64,000 nt of DNA from an uncultured Rhodobacterales bacterium (GCA_903845215.1 CAIMWI010000075.1:94831-158830), one strand, 5' to 3'. Numbered from the stretch's first letter, positions 28,046-38,100 are shown. Numbers and translations are program-made. Notes: a model not told the origin generated them from the letters alone.

Positions 28046-29398
28046 ATGTCTGCCCACGGCACCGCCCAACCGATGACCGCCCACAAATCCGGCCCGCTCA
28101 AAGGCACCGCTGCCGTGCCGGGCGACAAATCCATCAGCCACCGCGCGTTGATCTTCGGGGCCATGGCGATTGGTGAAACCCGCATCACGGGCCTGCTGGA
28201 AGGCCAAGATGTGCTGGATACCGCCAAGGCAATGCAGGCCTTTGGCGCCACCGTCACCCACCACGGCCCCGGCGCGTGGAGCGTGCAGGGCGTGGGCGTG
28301 GGCGGCTTTCGCGAACCTGTCGATGTGATTGACTGCGGCAATTCCGGCACGGGCGTGCGGTTGATCATGGGCACCATGGCGACCACGCCCATCACGGCCA
28401 CTTTCACCGGCGATGCCAGCTTGCGCAAACGGCCCATGGGGCGGGTGACGGACCCCTTGTCGCTGTTTGGCACGCAGGCTTACGGCCGAAACGGCGGGCG
28501 CTTGCCGATGACGGTGGTGGGGGCTGCCAACCCCGTTCCCGTGCGCTATGCGCTGCCCGTGGCCAGTGCGCAGGTGAAATCCGCCATTCTGCTGGCAGGG
28601 CTGAATGCGCCTGGCCAGACAGTTGTGATCGAAAAAGAACCCACGCGCGACCATTCCGAACGCATGCTGTTGGGCTTTGGTGCGGCGTTGAGTGTGGAAA
28701 AGACCGCAGAGGGCAACGTGATCACCCTGACCGGCCAGCCCGAACTGCGCCCGCAGTCGGTGGCGGTGCCGCGTGATCCGTCCTCGGCGGCGTTTCCGGT
28801 TTGCGCGGCGTTGATTGTCGAAGGGTCAGACATTCTGGTCCCCGGTGTCAGCCAGAACCTGACACGCAATGGCCTTTATCTGACCTTGGTAGAAATGGGC
28901 GCGGATATCCAATTCCAAAACCCCCGCACCGAAGGCGGCGAACCTGTGGCCGATCTGCGCGTGCGCTTTTCGGGCGACATGAAGGGGATCGAGGTACCTG
29001 CCGAGCGCGCGCCCTCGATGATCGACGAATATCCGATCCTTTCGGTGGTCGCCTCTTTTGCCACCGGCACCACGGTGATGCGCGGGGTCAAGGAATTGCG
29101 CGTGAAAGAATCCGACCGGATCGACGCCATGGCGCGCGGCTTGGAAGCCTGCGGAATGCGGGTCGAAGAAGACCAAGACACGTTGATCGTGCACGGCTTG
29201 GGCGCGGGCGGCATGCCGGGGGGGGCCACGGCCAAGACCCATATCGACCACCGCATCGCGATGAGCTTTCTTATCGCCGGCATGGCGGCAAAAAAGCCCG
29301 TGTCGATCGACGATGCCTCGCCCATCGTGACGTCTTTCCCGATCTTTGAAGGCTTGATGACGGGCCTTGGCGCTGTTTTGACCCAAGATGCGGATTGA
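28046..29398 (+). CDS. aroA: 3-phosphoshikimate 1-carboxyvinyltransferase (EPSP synthase), class II-like
   Basis: Sixth step of the shikimate pathway: joins phosphoenolpyruvate to shikimate-3-phosphate. The 450-residue protein has [12 protein letters not shown] (about 25), [12 protein letters not shown] (about 99), SAQVKSA, the RDHSERML loop and SQNLTRNG. The GDKS, SAQVK, RDHSE and NLTR set is that of class II enzymes such as Agrobacterium CP4. The alanine that gives CP4 its glyphosate tolerance (GNAATG) is glycine here, so tolerance cannot be assumed. GGAG precedes the ATG, and the gene starts the aroA-orf-cmk-SDR series. Confidence 0.97.
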   Translation: MSAHGTAQPMTAHKSGPLKGTAAVPGDKSISHRALIFGAMAIGETRITGLLEGQDVLDTAKAMQAFGATVTHHGPGAWSVQGVGVGGFREPVDVIDCGNSGTGVRLIMGTMATTPITATFTGDASLRKRPMGRVTDPLSLFGTQAYGRNGGRLPMTVVGAANPVPVRYALPVASAQVKSAILLAGLNAPGQTVVIEKEPTRDHSERMLLGFGAALSVEKTAEGNVITLTGQPELRPQSVAVPRDPSSAAFPVCAALIVEGSDILVPGVSQNLTRNGLYLTLVEMGADIQFQNPRTEGGEPVADLRVRFSGDMKGIEVPAERAPSMIDEYPILSVVASFATGTTVMRGVKELRVKESDRIDAMARGLEACGMRVEEDQDTLIVHGLGAGGMPGGATAKTHIDHRIAMSFLIAGMAAKKPVSIDDASPIVTSFPIFEGLMTGLGAVLTQDAD

Positions 29399-29444
29399 CG
29401 CCTGCGGCTTGGCGTGATGCCTTAACGCAAAGAGTGGGGCGCGC

Positions 29445-29924
29445 ATGAAGCTTGTTTACTGGGCACTTCCTTTGGCAACGCTGGTGGCGTTTGGCGCACT
29501 TTATGGCCTTTTTCTGCCGCAACTTTTGGCCGAGGCCGGTGGAGCTATTCCCTTTGATCTGCGTCCCTTGGGCTATAGCGCGATGGAGGCGCAGATCTAC
29601 TTGCAGAGCCTATCACCGCAAGGGTCTGCGCTTTATCAGGGCGCATTTCGCCTGACGGATACGATTTTTCCGATTTTGTTCACGCTAAGCCTGTGCCTGC
29701 CATTGCGCCGCAGGGGAGAGATTTGGTTCATGCCCGCCTTGGCATATGGCATGTGCGATCTGGCTGAAAATCTGGCCGTAGCGCGGCTGTTGCAAACCGG
29801 CCCCGACGTGGCGGCGCAGGCGGTTTCTCTGGCCTCGGGGTTTAGTCAGGCAAAGGTATTGGCCGTGATCGCGGCCCTGGTTTTGGCGTTGTTTGGCACG
29901 CTGCAAGCTTGGCGCGATCGCTAA
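29445..29924 (+). CDS. Small four-helix membrane protein of unknown function
   Basis: I do not recognise this 159-residue protein. It has about four hydrophobic segments: residues 4-26, 66-84 (TIFPILFTLSLCLPL), 93-115 and 136-155 (VLAVIAALVLALFGTL). Between the first two is a soluble loop with PLGYSAMEAQIYLQSLSPQG. The CDLAEN motif in the third helix carries charged residues that may be functional. It lies 46 bases after aroA and 45 before cmk, on the same strand, so it is probably co-transcribed but not functionally tied to either. Confidence 0.8.
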   Translation: MKLVYWALPLATLVAFGALYGLFLPQLLAEAGGAIPFDLRPLGYSAMEAQIYLQSLSPQGSALYQGAFRLTDTIFPILFTLSLCLPLRRRGEIWFMPALAYGMCDLAENLAVARLLQTGPDVAAQAVSLASGFSQAKVLAVIAALVLALFGTLQAWRDR

Positions 29925-29969
29925 GGCTGAGCGGGCATGGATCCGATAAAGTAAAGGCGAACAGGTCAA

Positions 29970-30569
29970 ATGGAATTCACAGTCGCCATTGATGGCCCCG
30001 CCGCCGCAGGCAAGGGCACGATTGCCCGCGCCTTGGCGGAAAAATTTGGCTTTGCCTATCTGGACACGGGGCTTTTGTACCGTGCGGTGGCGGCCAAGGG
30101 TGGCGATCCTGTTCAGGCGGCTGTGGACCTTACAGCGCAAGATCTGGGCCGCGACGACCTGCGCTCTTTGGCCGCAGGGCAGGCTGCAAGCCGTGTTGCC
30201 GCAATCCCTGACGTGCGTTCGGCTTTGACCGATTTTCAGCGCCGCTATGCCCGCACCGCCGGCGGGGCCATTCTAGATGGGCGCGATATTGGCACGGTGA
30301 TTTGCCCCAAGGCCGAGGTGAAGCTTTACGTCACCTCCTCGGCCGAAGTGCGGGCAAAGCGGCGCTGGCGCGAGGTCGGCGGTGATCTTGCGCAAGTGCT
30401 GGCTGAACTGCGCGAACGCGATGCGCGCGACATGGGGCGGGCCGATGCGCCCTTGCGTCCGGCAGAGGATGCCGTTCTGATCGACACCACAGATATGACC
30501 ATTGAACAGGCGGTGGCTTTGGCCAGCGTCGCCGTTCGTGCCCGACTTCCTGAAAGGACCATCCCATGA
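29970..30569 (+). CDS. cmk: Cytidylate kinase
   Basis: Phosphorylates CMP and dCMP with ATP. The 199-residue protein has the P-loop [20 protein letters not shown] at its start, the substrate region [12 protein letters not shown] and [20 protein letters not shown], and the lid [15 protein letters not shown]. It is a short version lacking part of the CMP-binding insert of E. coli Cmk (227 residues). In many bacteria rpsA follows; here an SDR gene overlaps the stop by ATGA instead. Confidence 0.96.
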   Translation: MEFTVAIDGPAAAGKGTIARALAEKFGFAYLDTGLLYRAVAAKGGDPVQAAVDLTAQDLGRDDLRSLAAGQAASRVAAIPDVRSALTDFQRRYARTAGGAILDGRDIGTVICPKAEVKLYVTSSAEVRAKRRWREVGGDLAQVLAELRERDARDMGRADAPLRPAEDAVLIDTTDMTIEQAVALASVAVRARLPERTIP

Positions 30570-31354
30570 CCCAAGCCTTGACCATTCCCGATCTGGCCGG
30601 AAAAGCCGTGCTGATCACCGGCGCCTCGACCGGCATCGGCGCCGAACTGGCCCGCGCCTTTGCCGCGCAAGGGGCGCTGGTGGGGTTGCATTACAACGCT
30701 AGCCAAACCGCAGCCGAAGCTTTGGCGGATGAGATTCAGGCGGCCCAAGGGCGTGTCCATCTGATCCGCGCCGATATGTCGACGGGGGAAGGGTCGCGCA
30801 GCGCTGTGGATCAAGCCATGGCAGCCTTTGGCCGGCTGGACGGGTTGATCAACAACGCAGGCGGCATGGTGCGGCGGGTAACCTATGAAAACGCCACCGA
30901 AAAGGACTATGACGAGATTATGGACCTGAACGGGCGGTCGGTCGTGGTCGCCACAGCGGCGGCTATTCCGCATTTGAAGGCCGCAGCCAAAGATGACAGC
31001 GGGTTCATCATTAACACCACGTCGATTGCGGCACGCAACGGGGCCTCGGGCGGGGCGGGGCTTTACGGGTCGTCCAAGGCCTTTGTGCATGACATGACGC
31101 GCGGTTTGGCTAAGGAATTGATCCCCTTTGGCATTCGGGTGAATGCAGTGGCCCCCGGCGTGATCACCACGCCGTTTCACGAGCGCTATTCGACGCAAGC
31201 CCAACTGACCGCCGCCTTGGCAACTGTGCCGCAGGGGCGCTTGGGTGTGGCACAAGACTGTGTGGGGGCTTACCTGTTTTTGGCCAGCCGCGCCCTGTCG
31301 GCCTATATCATCGGCCAAGTGATCGAAGTGAACGGCGGGCAGTTGAGGCCGTAA
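30566..31354 (+). CDS. SDR-family oxidoreductase, substrate unknown
   Basis: A 262-residue classical short-chain dehydrogenase: cofactor motif TGASTGIG (about 19), INNAGG after strand 4, catalytic Ser in [19 protein letters not shown] with GSSKA (the YxxxK motif), and [13 protein letters not shown]. The HYNAS sequence after strand 2 suggests NADP use. It resembles sugar or 3-oxoacyl reductases; no substrate can be named. It is coupled to cmk by an ATGA overlap. Confidence 0.88.
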   Translation: MTQALTIPDLAGKAVLITGASTGIGAELARAFAAQGALVGLHYNASQTAAEALADEIQAAQGRVHLIRADMSTGEGSRSAVDQAMAAFGRLDGLINNAGGMVRRVTYENATEKDYDEIMDLNGRSVVVATAAAIPHLKAAAKDDSGFIINTTSIAARNGASGGAGLYGSSKAFVHDMTRGLAKELIPFGIRVNAVAPGVITTPFHERYSTQAQLTAALATVPQGRLGVAQDCVGAYLFLASRALSAYIIGQVIEVNGGQLRP

Positions 31355-31384
31355 GGCGCTGTGGGGGCCTAGGCCCCCTTTTAC

Positions 31385-32404
31385 TCAACCGCTTGTGGCC
31401 TCATCGGCCTCATAAGCTTCGATGATGCGGCCCACCAAGGGATGGCGCACCACGTCTTTCGAGGTGAAGTAGTTAAAGCTGACGCCTTTGACGTTCTTCA
31501 AGATCCGTTCCGCTTCGGCCAAGCCCGACGATGTGCCGCGCGGCAGGTCAACCTGCGTGCGGTCGCCGGTGATGACCATGCGGCTGCCTTCGCCCAGACG
31601 GGTCAGGAACATCTTCATCTGCATCGAGGTGGCGTTTTGCGCCTCGTCCAGCACGACAAAGGCGTTGGACAGGGTACGCCCGCGCATAAAGGCCAAGGGG
31701 GCGATTTCGATGCGCTTTTCCAAAAGCATCTTTTCCACTTGCTTGGCGGGTAGAAAATCGTTCAGCGCGTCATAAAGAGGCTGCATATAGGGATCGATTT
31801 TTTCCTTCATATCGCCCGGCAAAAAGCCCAGACGCTCGCCTGCTTCCACGGCAGGGCGCGACAGGATGATCTTTTCGACTGCGCCTGACAAGAACATGGT
31901 CACGCCCACCGCCACGGCCAGATAGGTCTTGCCGGTGCCTGCAGGGCCGATGCCAAAGCCCATCTCGTGGGTGAAAAGATTGGCGACATAGGCCTTTTGC
32001 GCCTCGGTTCGGGCCTCGACGCCTTTCTTGCGGGTGCGCAGCTCCATGCCGCCGCCTTGGAACATTTCGATCTGCTCGCCCTCGGCGCGGATCATGTCAA
32101 CCGGAGGGCGGCCCATGCGGATCGACCCTTCGACATCGCCCGGAGAAATATGTTTGCCCGCTTCCAACCGCGCATAAAGCCCGCGCAGGACGGCGGCTGC
32201 CTGTTCGCGCGCGATCTTGTCGCCCAAGACGGCCAGCTTGTTGCCCCGGCGCAGCACGTGAACCCCCATTTGGTGTTCGACCTGCGCCAAGTTGCGGTCA
32301 AATTGGCCACAAAGCTCGATCAACAGGCGATTGTCAGGGAATTCCAGATGCGTTTCGGCTAGGTTTTCCGGACGGGTCGGGGGGGTCAGCGCGCTGATGC
32401 CCAA
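31385..32404 (-). CDS. PhoH-family ATPase (PhoL/YbeZ type)
   Basis: A 339-residue protein with an N-terminal KH-like region (DNRLLIELCGQFDRNLAQVE), then the PhoH P-loop GIGPAGTGKTYLAVA (about 150), ILSRPAVEAGERLGFLPGDM, Walker B VVLDEAQNA and TRLGEGSRMVITGD. PhoH/YbeZ ATPases work with the endoribonuclease YbeY in rRNA processing and RNA metabolism. YbeY is usually the next gene but is absent here. The start is TTG at 32404, supported by AGGAG 6 bases upstream. Confidence 0.93.
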   Translation of the reverse strand: MGISALTPPTRPENLAETHLEFPDNRLLIELCGQFDRNLAQVEHQMGVHVLRRGNKLAVLGDKIAREQAAAVLRGLYARLEAGKHISPGDVEGSIRMGRPPVDMIRAEGEQIEMFQGGGMELRTRKKGVEARTEAQKAYVANLFTHEMGFGIGPAGTGKTYLAVAVGVTMFLSGAVEKIILSRPAVEAGERLGFLPGDMKEKIDPYMQPLYDALNDFLPAKQVEKMLLEKRIEIAPLAFMRGRTLSNAFVVLDEAQNATSMQMKMFLTRLGEGSRMVITGDRTQVDLPRGTSSGLAEAERILKNVKGVSFNYFTSKDVVRHPLVGRIIEAYEADEATSG

Positions 32405-32563
32405 TGGGCTCTCCTTCTGGTGCTCGTTTCAGCCGAAATGGTCACGTCTTACGCAAACTGTGGGGCCAGCGGCGGCGTCTGTCCATAGGGAATGTGGCCC
32501 GCACGATCACAGTTCTATGTGGCTGTGACAGGACGATGACAATTCAGGCACGAAATGGGCAGA

Positions 32564-33352
32564 TCAAAGGTTTTCTTGCTGCGGCATCCCAAGAACGTGA
32601 TAGCCTGCGTCCACATGGATCACCTCGCCGCTGGTGCAATTGCCGTAGTCAGAACACAGCCAGACAGCGGTGCCGCCGATGGCTTCCAACGTGGCGTTCT
32701 GGCGCAACGGTGCATTGGCTTCGGTATGGCGAAAGGTGGCGCGGGCCCCGCCGATGGCTGCCCCGGCCAGCGTTTTCATCGGACCGGGCGAGATCGCGTT
32801 AACACGGATCTTTTGCGGCCCAAGGTCATTGGCCAGATAGCGTGTGGCCGATTCTAAGGCGGCTTTCGCGACACCCATCACATTGTAATTCGGGGTTACG
32901 CGGTTGGACCCGCCATAAGTCAGCGTGATCAGGCTGCCACCATCGGGCATAAGGTCTGCCGCGCGACGGCTGACGTCGATGAAGGAAAAACATGAAATCG
33001 TCAGCGAGTTTTGAAAATTGCCGCGGCTTGTGTTAATGAACCGACCCGTCAACTCGTTTTTGTCCGAAAAAGCCACCGCATGAACCAGAAAATCTATCGA
33101 ACCCCAGCGGGTTTTTAACGCGTCAAAGCACGCATCAAGACTGTCGTCGTCAATCACGTTGACATCTACCAGAAAGTCAGACCCGACCGAGGCAGCCAAG
33201 GGTTCCACCCGCTTGCCAAAAGCCTCGCCCTGATAAGAAAAGGCCAGTTCCGCGCCCTCAGCCGCCAAGGCCTTGGCGATGCCCCAAGCGATGGAACGGT
33301 CGTTGGCCACGCCCATAATCAGGCCGCGTTTGCCGCGCATGAGGTCTGCCAT
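32564..33352 (-). CDS. fabI: Enoyl-[acyl-carrier-protein] reductase (NADH)
   Basis: Last reduction of each fatty-acid elongation cycle and the target of triclosan-type inhibitors. The 262-residue protein has the FabI cofactor motif GVANDRSIAWGIAKALA (about 14), VHAVAFSDKNELTG and the catalytic Tyr/Lys spacing in TPNYNVMGVAKAALE, with ISPGPMKTLAGAAI. AAGGAG lies before the ATG. It is third in the fabA-fabB-fabI series, but a 91-base gap with family-B palindromes separates it from fabB. Confidence 0.97.
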   Translation of the reverse strand: MADLMRGKRGLIMGVANDRSIAWGIAKALAAEGAELAFSYQGEAFGKRVEPLAASVGSDFLVDVNVIDDDSLDACFDALKTRWGSIDFLVHAVAFSDKNELTGRFINTSRGNFQNSLTISCFSFIDVSRRAADLMPDGGSLITLTYGGSNRVTPNYNVMGVAKAALESATRYLANDLGPQKIRVNAISPGPMKTLAGAAIGGARATFRHTEANAPLRQNATLEAIGGTAVWLCSDYGNCTSGEVIHVDAGYHVLGMPQQENL

Positions 33353-33377
33353 GTCGAGGTCTCCTTGATTGGGCCAC

Positions 33378-33431
33378 GATTTTTCTGCGAAAAATCGACG
33401 GGGGCGTTACTTACATCGTGTTTCGCAGAAA
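33378..33431. repeat. Family-B palindromic repeats, two units between fabB and fabI
   Basis: Unit A (33378-33396) is GATTTTTC-TGC-GAAAAATC, identical to the first unit of the acuI/lldD array and, like it, preceded by CCAC. Unit B (33421-33431) is TTTC-GCA-GAAA, a shorter unit with the reverse-complement core. They lie in the gap between fabB and fabI, which are on the same strand, so they may set differential expression through RNA hairpins or a binding protein. Confidence 0.85.
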
Positions 33432-33443
33432 ATCGGCGGCAGG

Positions 33444-34673
33444 TCAGTCGAGATATTTGCTCATCACAAGGGTCGCGTTGGTGCCGCCAAAACCGAAACT
33501 GTTGGACAAAACGCTGTCCAAGGCCACGTCTTCGCGCAGGGTTGTGACGATTTCGCCGGCATCCAGCGCCGGGTCCAGCGTGGTGATATTGGCCGATGCG
33601 GCGATGAAGGATTTGTTCATCATGATCAGCGAATAGATCGCCTCATGCACGCCTGTCGCACCCAAGGAATGCCCCGTCAGCGATTTGGTCGAGGCGACCG
33701 GTGGCGTGTGGCCGCGGCCAAAGACGCGGCGGATGGCCTCCATCTCGGTTACGTCGCCCACCACGGTCGAGGTGCCGTGGCTGTTGATGTAATCGATCTT
33801 GCGGCCTTGCGGCAGGGTGGACAGGGCCAGTTTCATCGACCGCTCGCCACCTTCGCCCGACGGGGCGACCATATCATGGCCGTCGGATGTAGCCCCATAT
33901 CCCGTCACTTCGCCGTAGATCTTGGCCCCTCGGGCCAAGGCGTGCGACAGCTCCTCTAGCACCACAACCCCGCCGCCGCCCGCAATCACAAAGCCATCGC
34001 GCGTGGCATCATAGGTGCGCGAGGCGGTGGTGGGCGCGTCGTTGTATTTCGAAGACATGGCACCCATGGCATCGAACAGGCACGACAGGGTCCAGTCCAA
34101 CTCTTCGCCGCCACCGGCAAAGACGATGTCTTGCTTGCCCATCTGGATCAGTTCGGTGCCGTTGCCGATGCAATGGGCCGAAGTCGAGCAGGCCGAGGTG
34201 ATCGAATAATTGACACCCTTTATCTTGAAAGGCGTCGCCAGACAGGCCGAGTTGGTCGAGGACATACACCGCGTGACCATGAAAGGACCCATCTTCTTGG
34301 GGGCACCCTTGTTAATCACGCAATCGAAAGCCTGAAAGAAATTCGAGGTCGACGGCCCGCCCGATCCCATGATCAGACCGGTGCGTTCGTTCGACACATC
34401 TTGCGCACCAAGGCCGCTGTCGGCGATGGCCTGCTGCATCGCCAAAAAGTTATAGGCCGCCCCCGGCCCCATAAAGCGCAGATCGCGCTTGTCGATATGG
34501 TCTTCCAGCACAATCTGCGGCTGGCCTTTGACTTGGCTGCGAAAGCCGCGCTCGGCATAGTCGGGGGCAAAAATGATGCCAGACTTGCCCGCGCGCAGCG
34601 AGGCTTCCACCTCGTCGGCCGAATTGCCGATGGGAGAGATGATGCCGATGCCGGTGATAACGACGCGACGCAT
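33444..34673 (-). CDS. fabB: 3-oxoacyl-[acyl-carrier-protein] synthase I
   Basis: Condensing enzyme needed, with FabA, for unsaturated fatty acids. The 409-residue protein shows the active-site Cys in [16 protein letters not shown] (about 163), the two catalytic histidines in [11 protein letters not shown] and [14 protein letters not shown], and the C-terminal [18 protein letters not shown] precedes ATG 34673. It lies 35 bases after fabA, the typical fabAB operon of proteobacteria using the anaerobic unsaturated pathway. Confidence 0.98.
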   Translation of the reverse strand: MRRVVITGIGIISPIGNSADEVEASLRAGKSGIIFAPDYAERGFRSQVKGQPQIVLEDHIDKRDLRFMGPGAAYNFLAMQQAIADSGLGAQDVSNERTGLIMGSGGPSTSNFFQAFDCVINKGAPKKMGPFMVTRCMSSTNSACLATPFKIKGVNYSITSACSTSAHCIGNGTELIQMGKQDIVFAGGGEELDWTLSCLFDAMGAMSSKYNDAPTTASRTYDATRDGFVIAGGGGVVVLEELSHALARGAKIYGEVTGYGATSDGHDMVAPSGEGGERSMKLALSTLPQGRKIDYINSHGTSTVVGDVTEMEAIRRVFGRGHTPPVASTKSLTGHSLGATGVHEAIYSLIMMNKSFIAASANITTLDPALDAGEIVTTLREDVALDSVLSNSFGFGGTNATLVMSKYLD

Positions 34674-34708
34674 GGGATATCCTTTCGCGGATCAAAGACG
34701 GGCCAAGG

Positions 34709-35218
34709 TCAGTTTGACGACAGGGCAACTTTCATATCGGTGACCTGATAGATCACCTCGCCGTCGGCCTCAACCCGGCCATTGGCGACACCCATCGTCA
34801 GGCGGCGGGTGGTCAGGGCCTTGGTGAAGTCGACGAAATAGCGCAGCACTTTGCGATCTGGGCGCACCATGCCGGTCAGCTTGACTTCGCCCACGCCGAG
34901 GGCATAGCCGCGCCCCTGCCAGCCGCGCCAGCCGAGGTTAAAGCCGGTCAATTGCCACAGCCCGTCCAATCCCAGACAGCCGGGCATGATCGGATTGCCC
35001 GGGAAATGGCAGGCGAAAAACCAAAGGTCGGGGGTGATGTCAAATTCAGCAACAACATGGCCCTTGCCAAACGCGCCGCCGTCTTCGGAAATCTCGGTGA
35101 TGCGGTCCATCATCAACATGGGCGGCGCGGGCAGTTGTGCGTTGCCGGGGCCGAAAAGCTCACCGCGCGCGCAAGCCAAAAGCGCTTCCTTGTCGAATGT
35201 CGTCGGATAAGCGCCCAT
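34709..35218 (-). CDS. fabA: 3-hydroxydecanoyl-[acyl-carrier-protein] dehydratase/isomerase
   Basis: Dehydrates 3-hydroxydecanoyl-ACP and isomerises the trans-2 product to cis-3, the branch point to unsaturated fatty acids. The 169-residue protein carries [12 protein letters not shown], the catalytic His in [15 protein letters not shown] and the catalytic Asp in [11 protein letters not shown] start at ATG 35218, with AAGGGGG upstream; an ATG at 35251 has no ribosome site. It is divergent from irr, with about 180-200 bases between. Confidence 0.97.
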   Translation of the reverse strand: MGAYPTTFDKEALLACARGELFGPGNAQLPAPPMLMMDRITEISEDGGAFGKGHVVAEFDITPDLWFFACHFPGNPIMPGCLGLDGLWQLTGFNLGWRGWQGRGYALGVGEVKLTGMVRPDRKVLRYFVDFTKALTTRRLTMGVANGRVEADGEVIYQVTDMKVALSSN

Positions 35219-35365
35219 ATGGCCGTGCCCCCTTGCTCTTTTGCGTATCATTTAACATTGCGTGACAAGGGGGCGCAAGGGCGCGTGCCTGCGCTTGGAT
35301 GCGGGCCGCCGATGGGGTGGGATGCGTCTGTGCGCAACCTCTCTGGCAAAGGGGCGCAGGGGTCG

Positions 35366-35371
35366 CTATAA
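35366..35371 (+). promoter_or_regulatory. Perfect -10 hexamer upstream of irr
   Basis: TATAAT at 35366-35371 lies 30-55 bases before the possible irr starts. The matching -35 position holds a weak CTGGCA (35342-47). Perfect -10 boxes are rare in this GC-rich window, so this is a reasonable promoter for irr. Confidence 0.5.
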
Positions 35372-35425
35372 TCGGCGCAAATCCAAAGCCGAGTGGGACC
35401 TATGCCAATCCACAATGAAGGGATC

Positions 35426-35839
35426 ATGACGACCGAGGCTGTTCGCGCCACCGATTGGTTGGCGCGCGGCGGGTTGCGGCCGACGCGCCAGCGATTGGCC
35501 CTTGCGCGGCTGTTGGTGGGCGATGGGCAAGATCGGCATGTCACCGCCGAAAGCCTTTTTGCTTTAACCGGCGGTGTGGGCGAAAAGGTCAGTTTGGCCA
35601 CCGTTTACAACACGCTGCGCGCATTTTGTGCGGCAGGTTTGGTCAATGAGGTCGTGGTTGACGGTGCGCGCAGTTATTTCGACACCCGCATTGAAAACCA
35701 CCCACATTTTTACTGGGAAGACACCCACGCCCTTACCGACGCCCCAGCCGAGGAAGTGACGATCGCAACCCTTCCGACAGCCCCCTTGGGAACCCAAATC
35801 GCCCGTGTTGATGTGGTGATCCGCCTGCGCCGCGCTTAA
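35426..35839 (+). CDS. irr: Iron response regulator Irr (Fur family)
   Basis: A Fur-superfamily repressor that controls haem and iron genes in alphaproteobacteria. The 137-residue protein has the winged helix GLRPTRQRLALARLL and VSLATVYNTLRAF, and the Irr-specific dimer region VVVDGARSYFDTR ... IARVDVVIRLRR. The histidine cluster that binds haem in Bradyrhizobium Irr is reduced to ENHPHFYWED, and no N-terminal Cys-Pro haem motif is seen, as in other Rhodobacterales. ATG 35426 is chosen; ATG 35402 is also possible. Placement beside fabA is common in the class. Confidence 0.9.
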   Translation: MTTEAVRATDWLARGGLRPTRQRLALARLLVGDGQDRHVTAESLFALTGGVGEKVSLATVYNTLRAFCAAGLVNEVVVDGARSYFDTRIENHPHFYWEDTHALTDAPAEEVTIATLPTAPLGTQIARVDVVIRLRRA

Positions 35840-36585
35840 TAGGTCGCCCGCCCGCCCGACAGATCAAAGACTGACCCCGTGGTAAACGAATTCTCCGACG
35901 AGGCCATCCACAGGATCATGGCGGCAATTTCCTCGACTGTCACAAACCGGCCCCGCGGGATTTTGGACAGCATGTAATCAATGAATTCTTGGCTTAACTG
36001 GTCAAGGATTCGGGTCTTGGCGGTGGCCGGTGTGACACAGTTGACCGAGATGTCATGGGTCGCCAGTTCCTTGCCAAGCGATTTGGTCATTGCGATCACT
36101 CCGGCTTTTGAGGCGGAATAGGCCGAGGCGTTGGGATTGCCCTCTTTGCCCGCAATCGACGCGATGTTGACAATGCGCCCATAGTTGCGCGCCATCATGC
36201 CGGGAACCACGGCCTTGCAGCACAAAAAGCTGCCGTCCAGATTGATGGCCAAGATGCGTCGCCAGATCTCGGGGTCGTAATTGGCCAAGGTGGCATTCGG
36301 GCCTGCGATGCCTGCGCTGTTGATCAGCACATCTACCTTGCCAAAGGCCGCCTCGGTTGCGGCCATGGCGGCTGTTACGCTCGCCCCCGCGCTGACATCA
36401 ACCTGCACCATCAGCTTGGAACCTGCGGGCAGATCGGCCACTTTCGTCTCGGGCGCTGTGATATCCATATCCCAGATCGCCACCTTTGCCCCCGACTGCG
36501 CCATGCGCTGGGCCACAGCCGCCCCAATGCCATTGGCCCCACCCGTGATCACGGCCACTTGGCCGGAATAGTCATAGCTGTTCAT
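35836..36585 (-). CDS. SDR-family oxidoreductase, substrate unknown
   Basis: A 249-residue classical short-chain dehydrogenase: TGGANGIG (about 14), INSAG, catalytic Ser and YxxxK in VNIASIAGKEGNPNASAYSA with SKAG, and the C-terminal NSFTTGSVFDLSGGRA. Asp after strand 2 (IWDMD) suggests NAD. Resembles 3-oxoacyl or sugar dehydrogenases. ATG 36585 is preferred over an upstream TTG (36627). It converges with irr, the two stops overlapping by 4 bases; it is divergent from miaB. Confidence 0.88.
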   Translation of the reverse strand: MNSYDYSGQVAVITGGANGIGAAVAQRMAQSGAKVAIWDMDITAPETKVADLPAGSKLMVQVDVSAGASVTAAMAATEAAFGKVDVLINSAGIAGPNATLANYDPEIWRRILAINLDGSFLCCKAVVPGMMARNYGRIVNIASIAGKEGNPNASAYSASKAGVIAMTKSLGKELATHDISVNCVTPATAKTRILDQLSQEFIDYMLSKIPRGRFVTVEEIAAMILWMASSENSFTTGSVFDLSGGRATY

Positions 36586-36727
36586 CGGTTGATCTTTCGT
36601 GCTGGCAAAGGATGCGTCACCGCGCAATCTGTTGCAACACCGCCTTTAACACAAGGGGGCGATGCGCGAAGTTGCCAAGCAGGGCGGCTTGGCGTAAGGG
36701 CAAAGCCTGTCCAAACGGTGTGCGCAG

Positions 36728-38038
36728 ATGTCTGACCTTAAGAAGCTTTTCATAAAGACCTATGGCTGTCAGATGAATGTCTATGACAGCGAGCGTATGG
36801 CCGAAGCCATGGCGCCCGAGGGCTATGTGACGACCGAAGACGCGGGCGAGGCGGATCTGGTGTTGCTGAACACCTGCCATATCCGTGAAAAGGCCGGCGA
36901 CAAGCTGTATTCCGACCTTGGCCGCTTGCGCGCGCTGAAAGACGCCAAGCCCGATATGAAGATTGGCGTGGCAGGGTGCATTGCGCAAGCCGAAGGGGCC
37001 GAGATCATCCGCCGCGTGCCGATGGTTGATCTGGTCGTGGGCCCGCAAGCCTACCACCGCCTGCCTGCCCTTGTGCGCGGCACTGACAGCCCTGTGGATA
37101 CCGACTTTCCGGTGGAATCAAAGTTTGATCTGCTGCCAGCCCGTAAGGGTCTGCGAGGCCCTACTGCCTTTTTGACTGTGCAAGAAGGCTGCGACAAGTT
37201 CTGCGCCTTTTGTGTGGTTCCGTATACCCGCGGGGCCGAAGTCAGCCGCCCCGTGGACCGCGTGCTAGCCGAAGCGCGTGGATTGGTCGAGCGTGGGGTC
37301 AAAGACCTGACTCTGCTGGGCCAGAATGTGAATGCCTATCACGGCACGCAAAACGGCGCGGATGTGGGCTTGGCGCAACTGATTGACGCTTTGGCCAAGA
37401 TCGATGGGCTGGAACGGCTGCGCTACACCACCAGCCACCCCAACGACATGGCCGATGACCTGATCGAGGCGCATGGTATGCAGCCCAAGCTGATGCCCTA
37501 TCTGCACCTTCCTGTGCAGTCGGGTTCTGACCGCATTCTAAAGGCCATGAACCGCAAGCACACCGCCGAAAGCTACCTGCGCCTGATCGAGCGGTTTCGC
37601 ACTGCGCGGCCGGATATCTTGCTGACCTCGGACTTTATCGTTGGCTTCCCCGGCGAAACCGATGCCGATTTTGAAGCGACCCTGGCGCTGATCCGGCAGG
37701 TGGGGTTCGGGATGGCCTATTCGTTCAAGTACTCTGCCCGGCCCGGAACCCCCGCTGCCGAAAAGCCCGAATTGCCCGCCGAAGTGGCAGATGCACGCCT
37801 GCAAACCTTACAGGCCTTGGTCACCCAGCAGCAACGCGCCGCCCAAGATGCGATGGTCGGACGGCAGACCCATGTGCTTTATGAAAAAGTCGGTCGCTTG
37901 CCGGGGCAAATGGTGGGCAAGTCTGACCATCTGATGGCAGTGCATGTCAATGACGCCTCAGGTCAGGTCGGTGATCTGGTGCGGGTCCATGTCACCGGCG
38001 CCTCTACCAACTCGTTGGCGGCGGTGCCCGTCGTATAG
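36728..38038 (+). CDS. miaB: tRNA-2-methylthio-N6-dimethylallyladenosine synthase
   Basis: Radical-SAM methylthiotransferase that completes ms2i6A at position 37 of tRNAs reading U-starting codons. The 436-residue protein has the N-terminal cluster cysteines in [27 protein letters not shown] and GVAGCIAQ, the radical-SAM CxxxCxxC in [18 protein letters not shown] (about 155), and a C-terminal TRAM RNA-binding domain. A G/C hairpin follows the stop at 38101-38118. Confidence 0.97.
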   Translation: MSDLKKLFIKTYGCQMNVYDSERMAEAMAPEGYVTTEDAGEADLVLLNTCHIREKAGDKLYSDLGRLRALKDAKPDMKIGVAGCIAQAEGAEIIRRVPMVDLVVGPQAYHRLPALVRGTDSPVDTDFPVESKFDLLPARKGLRGPTAFLTVQEGCDKFCAFCVVPYTRGAEVSRPVDRVLAEARGLVERGVKDLTLLGQNVNAYHGTQNGADVGLAQLIDALAKIDGLERLRYTTSHPNDMADDLIEAHGMQPKLMPYLHLPVQSGSDRILKAMNRKHTAESYLRLIERFRTARPDILLTSDFIVGFPGETDADFEATLALIRQVGFGMAYSFKYSARPGTPAAEKPELPAEVADARLQTLQALVTQQQRAAQDAMVGRQTHVLYEKVGRLPGQMVGKSDHLMAVHVNDASGQVGDLVRVHVTGASTNSLAAVPVV

Positions 38039-38100
38039 GCTTTGGCCTGTTGTTTGTGCCTCGATCGCGGTAAGCGACAGGCAGAGCCTATTTGCCCAAG

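Noticed and set aside
30326..31318. 330-residue open frame on the minus strand opposite cmk and the SDR
   Set aside because: Covers two well-supported plus-strand genes and has a composition typical of a shadow frame.
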